DNA from: CAXMQS01 sp036446035
GTDB taxonomy: Bacteria > Actinomycetota > Acidimicrobiia > Spongiisociales > JAOTWH01
DNA length: 27,090 bases
NCBI GenBank assembly: GCA_036446035.1
Contig: JAZFSG010000047.1
Coordinates: 1-27,090, forward strand
Direction of reading: 5' to 3'
In this document: positions 15,773 to 24,526 of the stretch, one piece after another
How positions within the stretch are numbered: position 1 is the first letter of the stretch
How the letters are laid out: each line of letters opens with the position of its first letter
Position numbers and translations under genes: made by a program
Notes under the pieces: model-generated
The model's database searches: none
Told to the model about the DNA's origin: nothing
What the model saw: the letters and a program-made list of their open reading frames with translations, nothing else

Positions 15773-17394
15773 CCCTTCGGATTCGCTGGCTCGGGAGGCT
15801 GCCATACGCCGAAGCCTGGGATCTGCAGAAGGCAGTTCACGAGGGCAAGGTCACCGGCCGAACCTACGACGACTACCTCTTGCTGCTGGAGCATCCGCCC
15901 ACCTACACCAACGGGCGCTTTGCCAACGGGTCCAACCTCTTGGTCTCACAGGAGCGGCTGGCTGCGGTCGGCGCCGAGTACTTCGAAGTGGATCGTGGAG
16001 GGGACATCACCTATCACGGTCCCGGCCAGCTCGTCGGCTACCCGATCGTCGCCCTCGGAGACGGCCCCGACGTCACGGCCTACGTCCGGCGACTCGAGGA
16101 TGTGTTGATAGCCACCCTCGGCGACCTCGACATCAAGGGGTGGGCCGAGCCGGGGCTCACCGGGGTGTGGACAGATGCCGGGAAGGTGGCTGCCATCGGC
16201 GTCCGCATCAGTCGCCGATCGACCATGCACGGGTTCGCCCTCAACGTCTCGACCGACTTGTCCTATTTCGACAACATCAACCCGTGTGGGATCGCCGACC
16301 GGGAGGTCACGAGCATCTCGGAGCTGACCGGCAGGCCCGTTTCTATCGAGGAGGTCGCCGAGCTTCTGGTCCCGAGGTTCGCCGAGGCCTTCGGGCAGGC
16401 CGAGCCCGAGGTCCAACTCGGGGCATTCGCCCGCGGGGCCGGCCGGCCCTTTGAGGTCGACGAGCTTGTTGCCGCTGGGACATTCAGCGATCGCCCTGTG
16501 GACATCCAGCTAACCCCGCGCGGCATCCTGCCTGGCGAGCCGCAGCGCCCCGAGTGGATGAAGGTCAAGGCCGAGATGGGCGATGGCTATCGCGACCTGA
16601 AGCGCTTGATGCGAGACCAGAGCCTCAACACAGTCTGCGAAGAGGCGGGTTGTCCCAACATCTTCGAGTGCTGGAGTTCGGGCACTGCGACCCTCATGCT
16701 TCTCGGCGAGATTTGCACGAGAGCATGCGGCTTCTGTGATGTGGCGACGGGCCGCCCCGGGGAAGTCGATCTCGACGAGCCTCGGCGGGCTGCCGACGCC
16801 GTGGTGGCTATGGGGCTCAAGCATGCGGTGCTGACGTCGGTGAACCGTGATGACCTCTCAGACGGAGGCGCCGCGGTCTTCGCCGAAACGGTCGGCCGGA
16901 TCCGATCGCAGCTTCCCGAGTGCGACATCGAGGTGCTGATCCCGGACTTCAAGGGAGATACGGATGCGCTCGACACTGTGATGTCGGCCAAGCCAGATGT
17001 CCTCAATCACAACACCGAAACCGTGTTGCGCCTGCAGCGAGATGTCCGCACGGCGGCCAATTACGGAAGATCCTTGGCGCTGTTGGCGAGGGCCAAGTGG
17101 CGCAACCCCTCAGGCGTTGTGAAGTCGGGCTTCATCGTGGGGATGGGCGAGACCGAGGCCGAGGTCATGGGCGCTCTCGCCGACATGAGGGCTGTCGGCG
17201 TTGACCTGATCACCATCGGCCAATACCTCCGACCGACGAGCCGGCACCGCCCCGTCGATCGCTATGTCCATCCCGATGAGTTCGGACGGTACGCCGTCGA
17301 AGGCGAAAGAATCGGGCTGCCGCACGTCGAGTCAGGACCGCTCGTACGGTCGTCGTACCACGCGCGATCCGCCAAGGCAGCCGCCTGCCCATGA
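15769..17394 (+). CDS. lipB-lipA: Fused lipoyl(octanoyl) transferase LipB - lipoyl synthase LipA
   Basis: One uninterrupted 541-codon frame encodes both steps of de novo lipoylation. Residues 1-220 are LipB, which moves octanoate from ACP to the lipoyl-domain lysine: EHPPTYTNGR, RGGDITYHGPGQLVGYP, Lys139 in AGKVAAIG and Cys173 in NPCGI. Residues about 221-258 are a linker. Residues about 259-541 are LipA, the radical-SAM enzyme inserting two sulfurs: auxiliary-cluster Cys290, 295 and 301 (CEEAGCPNIFEC), radical-SAM Cys316, 320 and 323 (CTRACGFC), and C-terminal RSSYHA. All key residues of both halves are present. These are normally separate genes. An internal ATG at 16558 has no good ribosome binding site. 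It starts in the E2 stop (GTGA) and ends in the M24 start (ATGA). Confidence 0.95.
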   Translation: MTLRIRWLGRLPYAEAWDLQKAVHEGKVTGRTYDDYLLLLEHPPTYTNGRFANGSNLLVSQERLAAVGAEYFEVDRGGDITYHGPGQLVGYPIVALGDGPDVTAYVRRLEDVLIATLGDLDIKGWAEPGLTGVWTDAGKVAAIGVRISRRSTMHGFALNVSTDLSYFDNINPCGIADREVTSISELTGRPVSIEEVAELLVPRFAEAFGQAEPEVQLGAFARGAGRPFEVDELVAAGTFSDRPVDIQLTPRGILPGEPQRPEWMKVKAEMGDGYRDLKRLMRDQSLNTVCEEAGCPNIFECWSSGTATLMLLGEICTRACGFCDVATGRPGEVDLDEPRRAADAVVAMGLKHAVLTSVNRDDLSDGGAAVFAETVGRIRSQLPECDIEVLIPDFKGDTDALDTVMSAKPDVLNHNTETVLRLQRDVRTAANYGRSLALLARAKWRNPSGVVKSGFIVGMGETEAEVMGALADMRAVGVDLITIGQYLRPTSRHRPVDRYVHPDEFGRYAVEGERIGLPHVESGPLVRSSYHARSAKAAACP

Positions 17395-18479
17395 GCGTCG
17401 ACTATGCGGCCCGCATAGGTCGAGCGCGATCGGCGATGGCCGGCGCCGGCGTCGACTCGTTGCTGCTTTCAGTTGGTCCCGACCTTCCGTACTTCACCGG
17501 CTACGACGCCCCGCAGCTGGAGAGGCTGACGATGGCCGTCCTGGCTGCCGATGGCCGAGCGACTCTGGTGGTCCCGCGACTTGAGGCGATGAAGGTCACC
17601 GACGTCGGTGCATACGAGATCCTGCCATACGACGAGACGGACGACCCTGTTGCCATGGTCGCCCGGCTCGTCGGAGAGGCACGCCACGTGGCCATCGGCG
17701 ACAAGACATGGGCTGTATTCGTGATGGCTCTCCAGGAGTCGATGTCGGGCGCCGCCTTCCGCAAGGCGTCGGACATCACGGCGTCCCTGCGAGCCATCAA
17801 GGACGCCGCCGAAATCGAAGAACTAGCAGCCGCAGGTGCCGCCTCCGATCGCGTGGCTGGGCGGCTGGCCGGTGCCAGGTTCGCAGGGAGGACGGAGAAG
17901 GAGCTGGCAGCGGAGGTCAGGGCAATGTGCGAGGATGAGGGCCACGACAAGGGTTGGGACCCCATCGTCGGTTCTGGGCCGAACGGAGCGTCCCCTCATC
18001 ACGGCGCCGGTGACAGGGTTATCGCCCAAGGTGACACCGTCGTGATCGACTTCGGCGGCACAATCGGCGGCTATCACGCCGACACGACCCGCACCTTCAG
18101 CGTCGGCGAGCCGTCGTCGGAGGTGGCGACGGCATACGCCGTGTTGATGGAGGCGCAACGGTCGGGTGTCGACTCGGCCGTCGTCGGCACCGAGGCTCAA
18201 GGCGTCGATAGGGCGACAAGATCGATCATCGACACCGGCGGATACGGCGACCTCTTTATCCACCGGACGGGTCACGGGATCGGCCTCGACATCCATGAGG
18301 ACCCCTACATCGTCGAAGGGAATCGGCAGGTCCTGGAGGCGGGGATGGCCTTCACGGTCGAGCCGGGCATCTACAGGCCAGGCGAGTGGGGGATGCGAAT
18401 CGAGGACGTCGTGGTTGCCACCGACGATGGTCCGCGCAATCTCAACATGGCCAGCCACGAATTGGTGGTCGTAGCATGA
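17391..18479 (+). CDS. M24 metallopeptidase, Xaa-Pro aminopeptidase-like
   Basis: A cytoplasmic M24 peptidase of 362 residues that would release N-terminal residues ahead of proline or act as a dipeptidase on Xaa-Pro. An N-terminal creatinase-like domain (1-125) precedes the pita-bread catalytic domain. The five metal ligands are visible: Asp in VIDFGG, Asp in HADTTRTF, His in HRTGHGIGLDIHE, Glu in TVEPGIY, and Glu in GMRIEDVV. The ATG overlaps the lipBA stop, and its own stop overlaps the transketolase ATG, so it is coupled on both sides. Its place in a central-metabolism operon has no obvious functional reason. Confidence 0.92.
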   Translation: MSVDYAARIGRARSAMAGAGVDSLLLSVGPDLPYFTGYDAPQLERLTMAVLAADGRATLVVPRLEAMKVTDVGAYEILPYDETDDPVAMVARLVGEARHVAIGDKTWAVFVMALQESMSGAAFRKASDITASLRAIKDAAEIEELAAAGAASDRVAGRLAGARFAGRTEKELAAEVRAMCEDEGHDKGWDPIVGSGPNGASPHHGAGDRVIAQGDTVVIDFGGTIGGYHADTTRTFSVGEPSSEVATAYAVLMEAQRSGVDSAVVGTEAQGVDRATRSIIDTGGYGDLFIHRTGHGIGLDIHEDPYIVEGNRQVLEAGMAFTVEPGIYRPGEWGMRIEDVVVATDDGPRNLNMASHELVVVA

Positions 18480-20431
18480 CCGCGATGAACACCGAACAGC
18501 TTTCCGTCAACACGATCAAGGCTCTGTCGATGGACGCGATCGAGCGGTCGAATTCTGGTCATCCGGGGGCACCGATGGGTATGGCTGATATCGCAGTTGT
18601 GCTGTGGACCCGATACCTGCGAGTCGACCCAGCGGACGCCGTGTGGCCGAATCGCGATCGTTTCGTCCTGTCGAATGGCCACGCCTCGATGTTGTTGTAT
18701 TCGCTGCTGCACCTCAGCGGCTTCGGCGTCACGCTCGATGACATCAAGGCTTTCCGGCGCCTTGGATCGCCAACACCCGGCCATCCCGAGCGAGAGCCCC
18801 ACCTAGGCATCGAGACGACGACGGGGCCGCTTGGCCAGGGCTTCGGCACGGCGATTGGCATGGCCATCGCCGAGCGACATCTCAGCGCCCTCTTCGGCGA
18901 CGACCTGGTTGATCATCGCACGTTCGCCTTCGTCTCAGACGGCGACCTGATGGAGGGCATCGCCTCCGAGGCGGCGTCTCTGGCAGGTCACCTCGGCTTG
19001 GGCAAGGCCATCTTCTTCTTCGACGACAACGGCATCAGCCTCGACGGCCCTACTGATTGGATCTTCACCGAGGACGTGGCCAAACGCTTCGATGCCTACG
19101 GGTGGCACACGGTGTCTGTCGACGGTCATGATCGTGCCGCCATCGCCGAGGCGACGGACGCTGCTCTGGCGGTGGGGGATCAGCCATCTCTGCTGCTGTG
19201 TCGCACTCACATCGGGCATGGCGCCCCGACGAAACAGGACACCTCAAAGGCTCATGGGTCCCCACTCGGCACAGAGGAAGTCGCCGCAGCCAAGGTAGCG
19301 ATGGGTTGGCCGGTCGACGAGCCCTTCCTCGTTCCCGCCGAGGTCAGTGAGTTCTTCGCCTCGGCGATGCAGGAGAACGCCGCCGCCAGGAGGGCGTGGG
19401 AAGCTTCCCGTGACTCTGTGTTCGCGGGTAGCCCCGAGGTTGAGGGCCTGTGGGGCCGCTACCACTCGGCGCCCGCCGCTGGCCTCGACGTCCAGTTCTC
19501 GGTCGGGGAGTCCATCGCAACCAGGGCCGCCTCGGGCAAGGCCCTCAATGCGCTCGCGGTAACGGCGCCTGGGCTTATCGGCGGCTCAGCCGATCTATCC
19601 GGCTCGACGAATACCAACATCGATGGGTCTGACCACTTCGGGAAAGAGACGCCCACGGGCCGCAACATCTATTTCGGAGTTCGCGAGCACGGCATGGGTG
19701 CCATCGTCAACGGGATCACCGTTCACGGCGGGCTCCGCGGCTACGGCGGGACCTTCCTCGTGTTCAGCGACTACATGCGAGGCGCCGTCCGGGTGGGTGC
19801 CCTCATGGGTGCGCCGAGCATTTGGGTATTCACCCACGACTCGGTGTTCCTCGGGGAGGACGGTCCAACCCACCAGCCGGTCGAGCACCTCGCGGCCCTC
19901 CGTTCGATTCCCAACCTGTGGGTGATCCGTCCTGGCGACGCCACCGAGACGGTCGAGGCGTGGGAGATGGCCTACAACCGGACCGATGGGCCAAGCGCCC
20001 TCGTGCTGACCCGTCAGGGGCTGCCCGTGCTAGATCGGCCGGCCGGCGGCGTGCAGCGTGGCGGCTATGTCTTGACGGACGGATCAGACGTCACGATCAT
20101 CGCTACGGGTTCCGAAGTGTGGGTGGCGCTTGAGGCAGCAGACATCCTGGCTGCCAACGACATCTCGGCCCGCGTCGTCAGCATGCCATGCGTCGAGGCC
20201 TTCGATCTCCAGGATGAGGAGTATCGGACCGAGGTGTTGGGCACGACCGCGCCACGAGTCTCGATCGAAGCAGGCGTGACCGACGGGTGGCATCGCATCG
20301 TCGGCAACGAAGGGCTTTCGATCGGCATTGACCGATTCGGCCTGTCCGCTCCGTGGAAGGACATCGCCACCGAGCTCGGATTCACATCACAGGGGGTTGC
20401 CGAGCGCGTCATGGCCTGGCTCGGCACTTGA
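18476..20431 (+). CDS. tkt: Transketolase
   Basis: The thiamine-diphosphate enzyme that moves two-carbon ketol units in the pentose phosphate pathway; 651 residues, near the usual length. Motifs are SGHPGAPMGMAD near the N-terminus, the diphosphate-binding SDGDLMEGIASEA segment, HGAPTKQDTSKAHGSPLG, and the catalytic Glu in FGVREHGMGAIVNG in the pyrimidine domain. The C-terminal domain is present. The ATG at 18476 overlaps the M24 stop in ATGA. The frame is open further upstream inside the M24 gene, but the family start fits 18476. No transaldolase or other pentose-phosphate gene is near. Confidence 0.96.
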   Translation: MTAMNTEQLSVNTIKALSMDAIERSNSGHPGAPMGMADIAVVLWTRYLRVDPADAVWPNRDRFVLSNGHASMLLYSLLHLSGFGVTLDDIKAFRRLGSPTPGHPEREPHLGIETTTGPLGQGFGTAIGMAIAERHLSALFGDDLVDHRTFAFVSDGDLMEGIASEAASLAGHLGLGKAIFFFDDNGISLDGPTDWIFTEDVAKRFDAYGWHTVSVDGHDRAAIAEATDAALAVGDQPSLLLCRTHIGHGAPTKQDTSKAHGSPLGTEEVAAAKVAMGWPVDEPFLVPAEVSEFFASAMQENAAARRAWEASRDSVFAGSPEVEGLWGRYHSAPAAGLDVQFSVGESIATRAASGKALNALAVTAPGLIGGSADLSGSTNTNIDGSDHFGKETPTGRNIYFGVREHGMGAIVNGITVHGGLRGYGGTFLVFSDYMRGAVRVGALMGAPSIWVFTHDSVFLGEDGPTHQPVEHLAALRSIPNLWVIRPGDATETVEAWEMAYNRTDGPSALVLTRQGLPVLDRPAGGVQRGGYVLTDGSDVTIIATGSEVWVALEAADILAANDISARVVSMPCVEAFDLQDEEYRTEVLGTTAPRVSIEAGVTDGWHRIVGNEGLSIGIDRFGLSAPWKDIATELGFTSQGVAERVMAWLGT

Positions 20432-21102
20432 CGGAGTTCGTCGCCGAGGACATCTTGGCGGCGTGGGCCGCAGGCCTGGCAGGCGCCGCAGCCGTCGTCG
20501 CGGTGTGGCGCATCGTCGGCCCGGGGTTCCTTTGGCTTGCAGCTTTCACGGCAGCGCTCTTCGGGCTCCCTGCTCTGTTCATCGATCCGGGGGTGCCCCC
20601 TGCGGTTGGTGCCATCGCTCTCGTAGCTGCGGCGGTTGGGGCCAAGCACCCGACTCGGGCCGCGGTTGCGTTCGCGGTCGCCTGTGCCAGCTTTCTCACT
20701 GCGGCCAGCGGATCCGGCGTGCTTGGAGCGATCACTGCCGCCATCTTTCTCGGTGGCATCAGCTCCGAGATGATCCTCGGGCATTGGTATCTCGTTGACC
20801 CTCGTCTTCCCCGTTGGGTGCTGTTCCGGTTGGATACCGCAGCCATGGTTGGCCTCGGCGCCGAGGTGGTCCTCATGACAGGCCTCGGTGTGTTGCGGTG
20901 GGCCAGTGAGGACGCCGTCCTCGGCTGGGCATTCGTCTTGATGGCGATCGCAACGGGCACGCTGCTCCTGGCGGTGAGGTTCTCCCTCAAAGAGATCGGC
21001 TACCCGGCAGTCATGGCGGCGACCGGTCTGAGCTATCTGGCGATGCTGACCGCCGTCGGCACCTCGGTCGTTGGTCGGATCGTCCTCGAGGGCGCCGGTT
21101 AG
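20428..21102 (+). CDS. Polytopic membrane protein of unknown function
   Basis: About 224 residues with roughly seven hydrophobic segments from about residue 8 to the C-terminus. A polar loop GHWYLVDPRLPRW lies near the middle. The most likely start is the TTG at 20428, which overlaps the transketolase stop in TTGA; starting upstream would add a basic, non-membrane stretch inside transketolase. I do not recognise the family, and no transport or catalytic motif is clear. It is the last gene of the lpd unit. Confidence 0.7.
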   Translation: MTEFVAEDILAAWAAGLAGAAAVVAVWRIVGPGFLWLAAFTAALFGLPALFIDPGVPPAVGAIALVAAAVGAKHPTRAAVAFAVACASFLTAASGSGVLGAITAAIFLGGISSEMILGHWYLVDPRLPRWVLFRLDTAAMVGLGAEVVLMTGLGVLRWASEDAVLGWAFVLMAIATGTLLLAVRFSLKEIGYPAVMAATGLSYLAMLTAVGTSVVGRIVLEGAG

Positions 21103-21111
21103 TCCCCTCCT

Positions 21112-21117
21112 TAGACT
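21112..21117 (+). promoter_or_regulatory. -10 box of the adenosyltransferase gene, leaderless arrangement
   Basis: TAGACT ends 8 nt before the GTG at 21126. It separates this unit from the lpd run upstream. Confidence 0.45.
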
Positions 21118-21125
21118 GCGCCGCC

Positions 21126-21665
21126 GTGAAGATCTACACCGGTGGCGGCGACGATGGCTCAACTGGGCTCTACTACGGCGGACGCGTTCCCAAGAGTGCC
21201 GCCGGCCCCGAGGCTTACGGAACGGTCGATGAAACGGTCGCCGCGCTGGGGGTAGCGAGGAGTCTGGCGGATCCCGAGACCGCAGCTCGCCTCATCGATC
21301 TGCAGCGTCAGCTCTTTGTGGTCGGAGCCGAGCTGGCGACCGATCCTGCCAATCGCCACAAGCTGTCCGAAGGTGTCTCCCTGGTGACGACCGCAATGGT
21401 CACGGCGCTCGAGCAGCGCATTGATCGGATCGTCGAGGAATCTGGCATGCCGACGGAGTTCGTCGTCCCTGGTGGCAACGCATTGGCCGCCGCTCTCGAC
21501 AATGCCCGAGCTGTCGGGCGCCGCGCTGAGCGAAGGGCCGTGGCCGCAGTCACTGGCGACAGCCAGGTCGTTCCCTACCTGAATCGATTGGCCGACCTCC
21601 TCTACATGGAGGCCCGCGCCGCCGAGTCCGAATGGCAACCCGTCCGTACCGAGGAGGACCAGTGA
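21126..21665 (+). CDS. pduO: ATP:cob(I)alamin adenosyltransferase, PduO type
   Basis: Makes adenosylcobalamin from ATP and cob(I)alamin; 179 residues, the normal length for the PduO/MMAB family. The N-terminal ATP loop is IYTGGGDDGSTGLYYGGR, where many homologues have YTRTGDDGTT. The helix with GRRAERRAVAAV and the closing LNRLADLLYMEAR block are both present. The cofactor it makes is needed by the mutase encoded at 9704-11332, so the two are probably functional partners although about 10 kb apart. The start is a GTG just downstream of a TAGACT box. Its stop overlaps the aminopeptidase start in GTGA. Confidence 0.93.
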   Translation: MKIYTGGGDDGSTGLYYGGRVPKSAAGPEAYGTVDETVAALGVARSLADPETAARLIDLQRQLFVVGAELATDPANRHKLSEGVSLVTTAMVTALEQRIDRIVEESGMPTEFVVPGGNALAAALDNARAVGRRAERRAVAAVTGDSQVVPYLNRLADLLYMEARAAESEWQPVRTEEDQ

Positions 21666-23095
21666 TCGAATTCCAAGCAGTCGACGGACTCACGGAGGCC
21701 GACGTTCTCGTCGTTCCGGTCTTTGCCGATCGCAGCTGGGGTCCGGGGGCGGAAGAAGCCGTTGCGGCTCTCGGCGACATCAAGGTCCACCTCGACCGCG
21801 CCGACTTCACGGGCAAGCCGGGCCAGCTCGTCGACCTGCCGGCTCCAGCTGAAGCACCTTGGTCGTCCGTTCTTCTCATCGGGCTCGGTGACGAACCAGA
21901 TACTGAGGAGGTGCGTCGGGCAGCGGGGTCCGCCGCCAGAAGAACGGCCAGGGCCAAGTCCGTTGTGACGACACTCCATCAGCTTGCGGATGGTCGCTCA
22001 TTTGCAGAGGGCTTCCTCCTCGGCCAGTACCGGTTCGACAAGTACCGCTCCGAGCCCAAGCCGGCCCTGACGGAGGTCGTCAAGCTGGTCGGAGCCTCCG
22101 ACGGTGACCTGGAATCCGCAGCGACCGGCGCCGCCGTGGCAGCTGCCGTGGCGTTAGCTCGCGATCTCGTCAACGAGCCGCCCGTGGCGAAGAGTCCGAC
22201 GACGATGGCGGCGCGGGCGGCGGCTGAAGGAGAAGAAGTCGGGGTCCGCGTGGTTGTTCACGACGAGGACGCCATCGCCGAGATGGGCCTCGGAGGACTT
22301 GCCGCCGTCAACGCAGGGGCACACCAGCCTGGGCGCATGGTCGAGATGTGGTACGAGCCCGAGGGGGCTGACAGATTCTTGGCGCTGGTCGGAAAGGGGA
22401 TCGTCTTTGACTCAGGCGGGCTCTCGCTGAAGCCTGCCAACATGATGGAAGACATGAAGACCGATATGTCTGGCGGTGCCGCAGTCATCGCTGCGATGAA
22501 GGCGATCGCCCAGTTAGGGCTGCCAATCAAGGTGGCGGCGTTCATCCCGATAACGGAGAACCTTCCCGGAGGAAATGCTATGCGGCCCGGTGACGTCGTT
22601 ACGGCGCGCAATGGCAAGACGATCGAGGTGCTGAACACCGATGCCGAGGGCCGACTGGTGCTCGCCGACGGACTCAGCCTTGCGGCCGAAGCGGAGCCAG
22701 ACCTGATCGTCGATGTGGCAACGCTGACCGGTGCCTGCAAGGTGGCGCTTGGTGAGGAGATCGCCGGGTATTTCGCCAACGATGACGCCGCGGCGTCGGC
22801 GCTCGCGGCGGCGGGGAACCGCAGCGGCGAGCGGATCTGGCAGCTTCCGCTGCCTGCCGATTACCGCAAGAAGATCGACTCGGACGTCGCCGACATGAAG
22901 AACACCGGGCCGCGCTGGGGGGGTGCCATCACGGCAGCACATCTCCTGGCGGAATTCGTCGGAGAGACATCTTGGGCTCACGTCGACATCGCCGGCCCGG
23001 CGAGGGCGACGGCCGATGACGGCTACGTGACCAAGGGAGGCACCGGTTTCGGCGTACGGCTCCTCGTCGCCATCGCCGAGGACATGGCCACCTAG
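21662..23095 (+). CDS. pepA: Leucyl aminopeptidase, M17 family
   Basis: A cytoplasmic zinc/manganese aminopeptidase of 477 residues. The N-terminal domain (about 1-160) is variable as usual. The catalytic domain contains GKGIVFDSGGLSLKP with the metal-binding Lys and Asp, DMSGGAAVI, and the M17 signature NTDAEGRLVLADGL, which carries the remaining metal ligands and the active-site Arg. The start is a GTG overlapping the adenosyltransferase stop, with GGAGG about 5 nt upstream. Four nucleotides separate its stop from that of the convergent membrane-protein gene. Confidence 0.95.
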   Translation: MIEFQAVDGLTEADVLVVPVFADRSWGPGAEEAVAALGDIKVHLDRADFTGKPGQLVDLPAPAEAPWSSVLLIGLGDEPDTEEVRRAAGSAARRTARAKSVVTTLHQLADGRSFAEGFLLGQYRFDKYRSEPKPALTEVVKLVGASDGDLESAATGAAVAAAVALARDLVNEPPVAKSPTTMAARAAAEGEEVGVRVVVHDEDAIAEMGLGGLAAVNAGAHQPGRMVEMWYEPEGADRFLALVGKGIVFDSGGLSLKPANMMEDMKTDMSGGAAVIAAMKAIAQLGLPIKVAAFIPITENLPGGNAMRPGDVVTARNGKTIEVLNTDAEGRLVLADGLSLAAEAEPDLIVDVATLTGACKVALGEEIAGYFANDDAAASALAAAGNRSGERIWQLPLPADYRKKIDSDVADMKNTGPRWGGAITAAHLLAEFVGETSWAHVDIAGPARATADDGYVTKGGTGFGVRLLVAIAEDMAT

Positions 23096-23106
23096 TCGCC
23101 TAGGTG
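23089..23106. terminator. Hairpin formed by two convergent stop codons
   Basis: A perfect 7-bp stem (CACCTAG / CTAGGTG) closes a 4-nt loop. Each arm contains the TAG stop of one of the two convergent genes. It may end transcription from both sides, but it has no T-run and could be chance. Confidence 0.35.
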
Positions 23107-24380
23107 CGTCGAACCGTTGTCAGCAAGGTGGCGCTCATCCAAGCGGTGAGATAGAGGGGTAGCGCCACCTGAAACTGGGGTAGGGGCCCGGCAACGAAGG
23201 TTCCTATCAACAGGCCAACCAGCGGTGAAGCTCCCAGAGCCATGCGACGCCGCTTGACGGCCAGCAGCACATAGGCCAACCCAGCCGCGATCATCGGAAC
23301 TGCGGGCCGCCACCACCACACCAGCCGATCTGCTTGCTGGCTCCGAATGAGAATCGCCTTGGTGGCGTCAAGGGATAGAGAGAGCAGCGGGTCTCTCTTG
23401 ACGCCGATGTTGTTCGGGAACACCGCGTAATCGGGCAGGTAGAAGCGGGAGTTGCCGGGTAGGGCAGGCGTCATGAGGGAAACGGTGGAGCAGATGCGCT
23501 GGCCGACGGCGGTAAACGGGTTGCGAGCAAAGGCTCCTAGCCCGATGGCACGCAATCGACTCGCAGAGATCGCCCCGGCTTCGAACTGGCGATCTCGCAT
23601 GAGGAATGTCGGGTCGCTGCAGTCGTATAGCTCTTGCCAGAGATCGATCGGTGCCACCGCTGCTAGTTCGGCGAGGTCGTCCCGTGGGAAGTCCTCGGGG
23701 TGATGGGTCAGGGCCGAGGCAACCACGGGTGCGATGACGGAGACCTCGGCGCGTCCCCTGTCCATGCCCAAAGGCAACACGAGCCAGCCGACGAGTCCCA
23801 CGGCGACGGCGACAACCATCGCCCTCCCCGCGGCCGCGGCGGGCGGGGAGTACTCGCTCAGCAGGAGCACAGTCGCCACGACTGCAGCCGTTATGAGCCC
23901 AACGAGACCAAGCGCCGCAACCACGCCGATGGCGACGCCAGTTCCCAGGGCCTTCTTGCTGTTCCACTCGGGGTCCGCCAGTTGTGTGAGAAGCCACACC
24001 GCCGCCAGCGCCAGCACCGTCTGCGGCCACAGTCCCAGCATGCCGACGACGACGGCGGGCAGCAGGGCGAGCGCGCCTACTGCCGCTCCGGCTACCCATT
24101 GGTTGGCGCCAAGGGAATTGAGCCTCATCGACCACACACCGGCGATTGCCGCCCAAGCCGCCCCCTGCATCAGCGTCGCCAGGGCTGCTGAACGACCGCC
24201 GAGGGAGATCACCCACAGGATCGCGGTGTACAGCGCCGGGTCGTCGGTCGTCAGCTCGAAGCTGCGGAGGCGGCTCAGCCGGGCGATGGCGTCGGCGTCG
24301 ATGAACCCTGGTTGCCAGGCGCTCCACCAGAACAGGAAGACGGCGAAGACGAGTAGGCCGGGGGTCAATCGTTTGCGCAC
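23100..24380 (-). CDS. Polytopic membrane protein, possibly GT-C glycosyltransferase-like
   Basis: A 426-residue membrane protein with about ten hydrophobic segments. After the first helix comes an extracytoplasmic-looking loop with FIDADAIARL and then TTDDPALYTAILW. That arrangement resembles the acidic first loop and following helix of GT-C membrane glycosyltransferases and related families. A larger soluble loop at about residues 210-310 (containing one Cys in YDCSDPTF) precedes the last helices. Similarity is weak, so the function is a guess. The start is a GTG at 24380 with a TAACCT box 9 nt upstream and no ribosome binding site. It is divergent from the CAP-domain gene. Confidence 0.7.
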   Translation of the reverse strand: MRKRLTPGLLVFAVFLFWWSAWQPGFIDADAIARLSRLRSFELTTDDPALYTAILWVISLGGRSAALATLMQGAAWAAIAGVWSMRLNSLGANQWVAGAAVGALALLPAVVVGMLGLWPQTVLALAAVWLLTQLADPEWNSKKALGTGVAIGVVAALGLVGLITAAVVATVLLLSEYSPPAAAAGRAMVVAVAVGLVGWLVLPLGMDRGRAEVSVIAPVVASALTHHPEDFPRDDLAELAAVAPIDLWQELYDCSDPTFLMRDRQFEAGAISASRLRAIGLGAFARNPFTAVGQRICSTVSLMTPALPGNSRFYLPDYAVFPNNIGVKRDPLLSLSLDATKAILIRSQQADRLVWWWRPAVPMIAAGLAYVLLAVKRRRMALGASPLVGLLIGTFVAGPLPQFQVALPLYLTAWMSATLLTTVRRT

Positions 24381-24389
24381 GGGGGGGTG

Positions 24390-24395
24390 AGGTTA
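24390..24395 (-). promoter_or_regulatory. -10 box of the 23100-24380 membrane protein gene
   Basis: TAACCT on the minus strand ends 9 nt before the GTG at 24380, slightly longer spacing than at the other unit heads. Confidence 0.35.
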
Positions 24396-24426
24396 CCGAC
24401 GCCACCACGGGGCCCTAGAGGCAGGG

Positions 24427-24438
24427 GTGACTAGTCAC
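24427..24438. promoter_or_regulatory. Candidate operator: perfect 12-bp palindrome GTGACTAGTCAC
   Basis: The palindrome lies between two divergent genes, 88 nt before the ATG of the CAP-domain gene. GGTGACTAGTC (24426-24436) recurs exactly upstream of the M23 gene (7692-7702), whose product has the same repeats. It looks like a dimeric regulator site; the regulator is unknown. Confidence 0.45.
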
Positions 24439-24526
24439 TTGCCCCAAAGAACCTCGCTGCGTGGTCAAGAATGATGCATAAAGTGTCGATACTTAGGGTG
24501 TTGCTATAGCCACGGAAAGCATCCAC

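Noticed and set aside
20065..21162. Long minus-strand open frame (365 codons) opposite transketolase and the membrane protein
   Set aside because: Very rich in Arg, His and Ser with no recognisable domain; a typical antisense shadow of GC-rich genes. The same applies to 10154-11134 (-) and 1795-2535 (+).
24381..24526. Possible riboswitch (for example c-di-AMP type) in the CAP-gene leader
   Set aside because: The leader is long and cell-wall genes are common targets, but I could not match the conserved motifs of that class. A palindromic protein-binding site explains the visible structure better.
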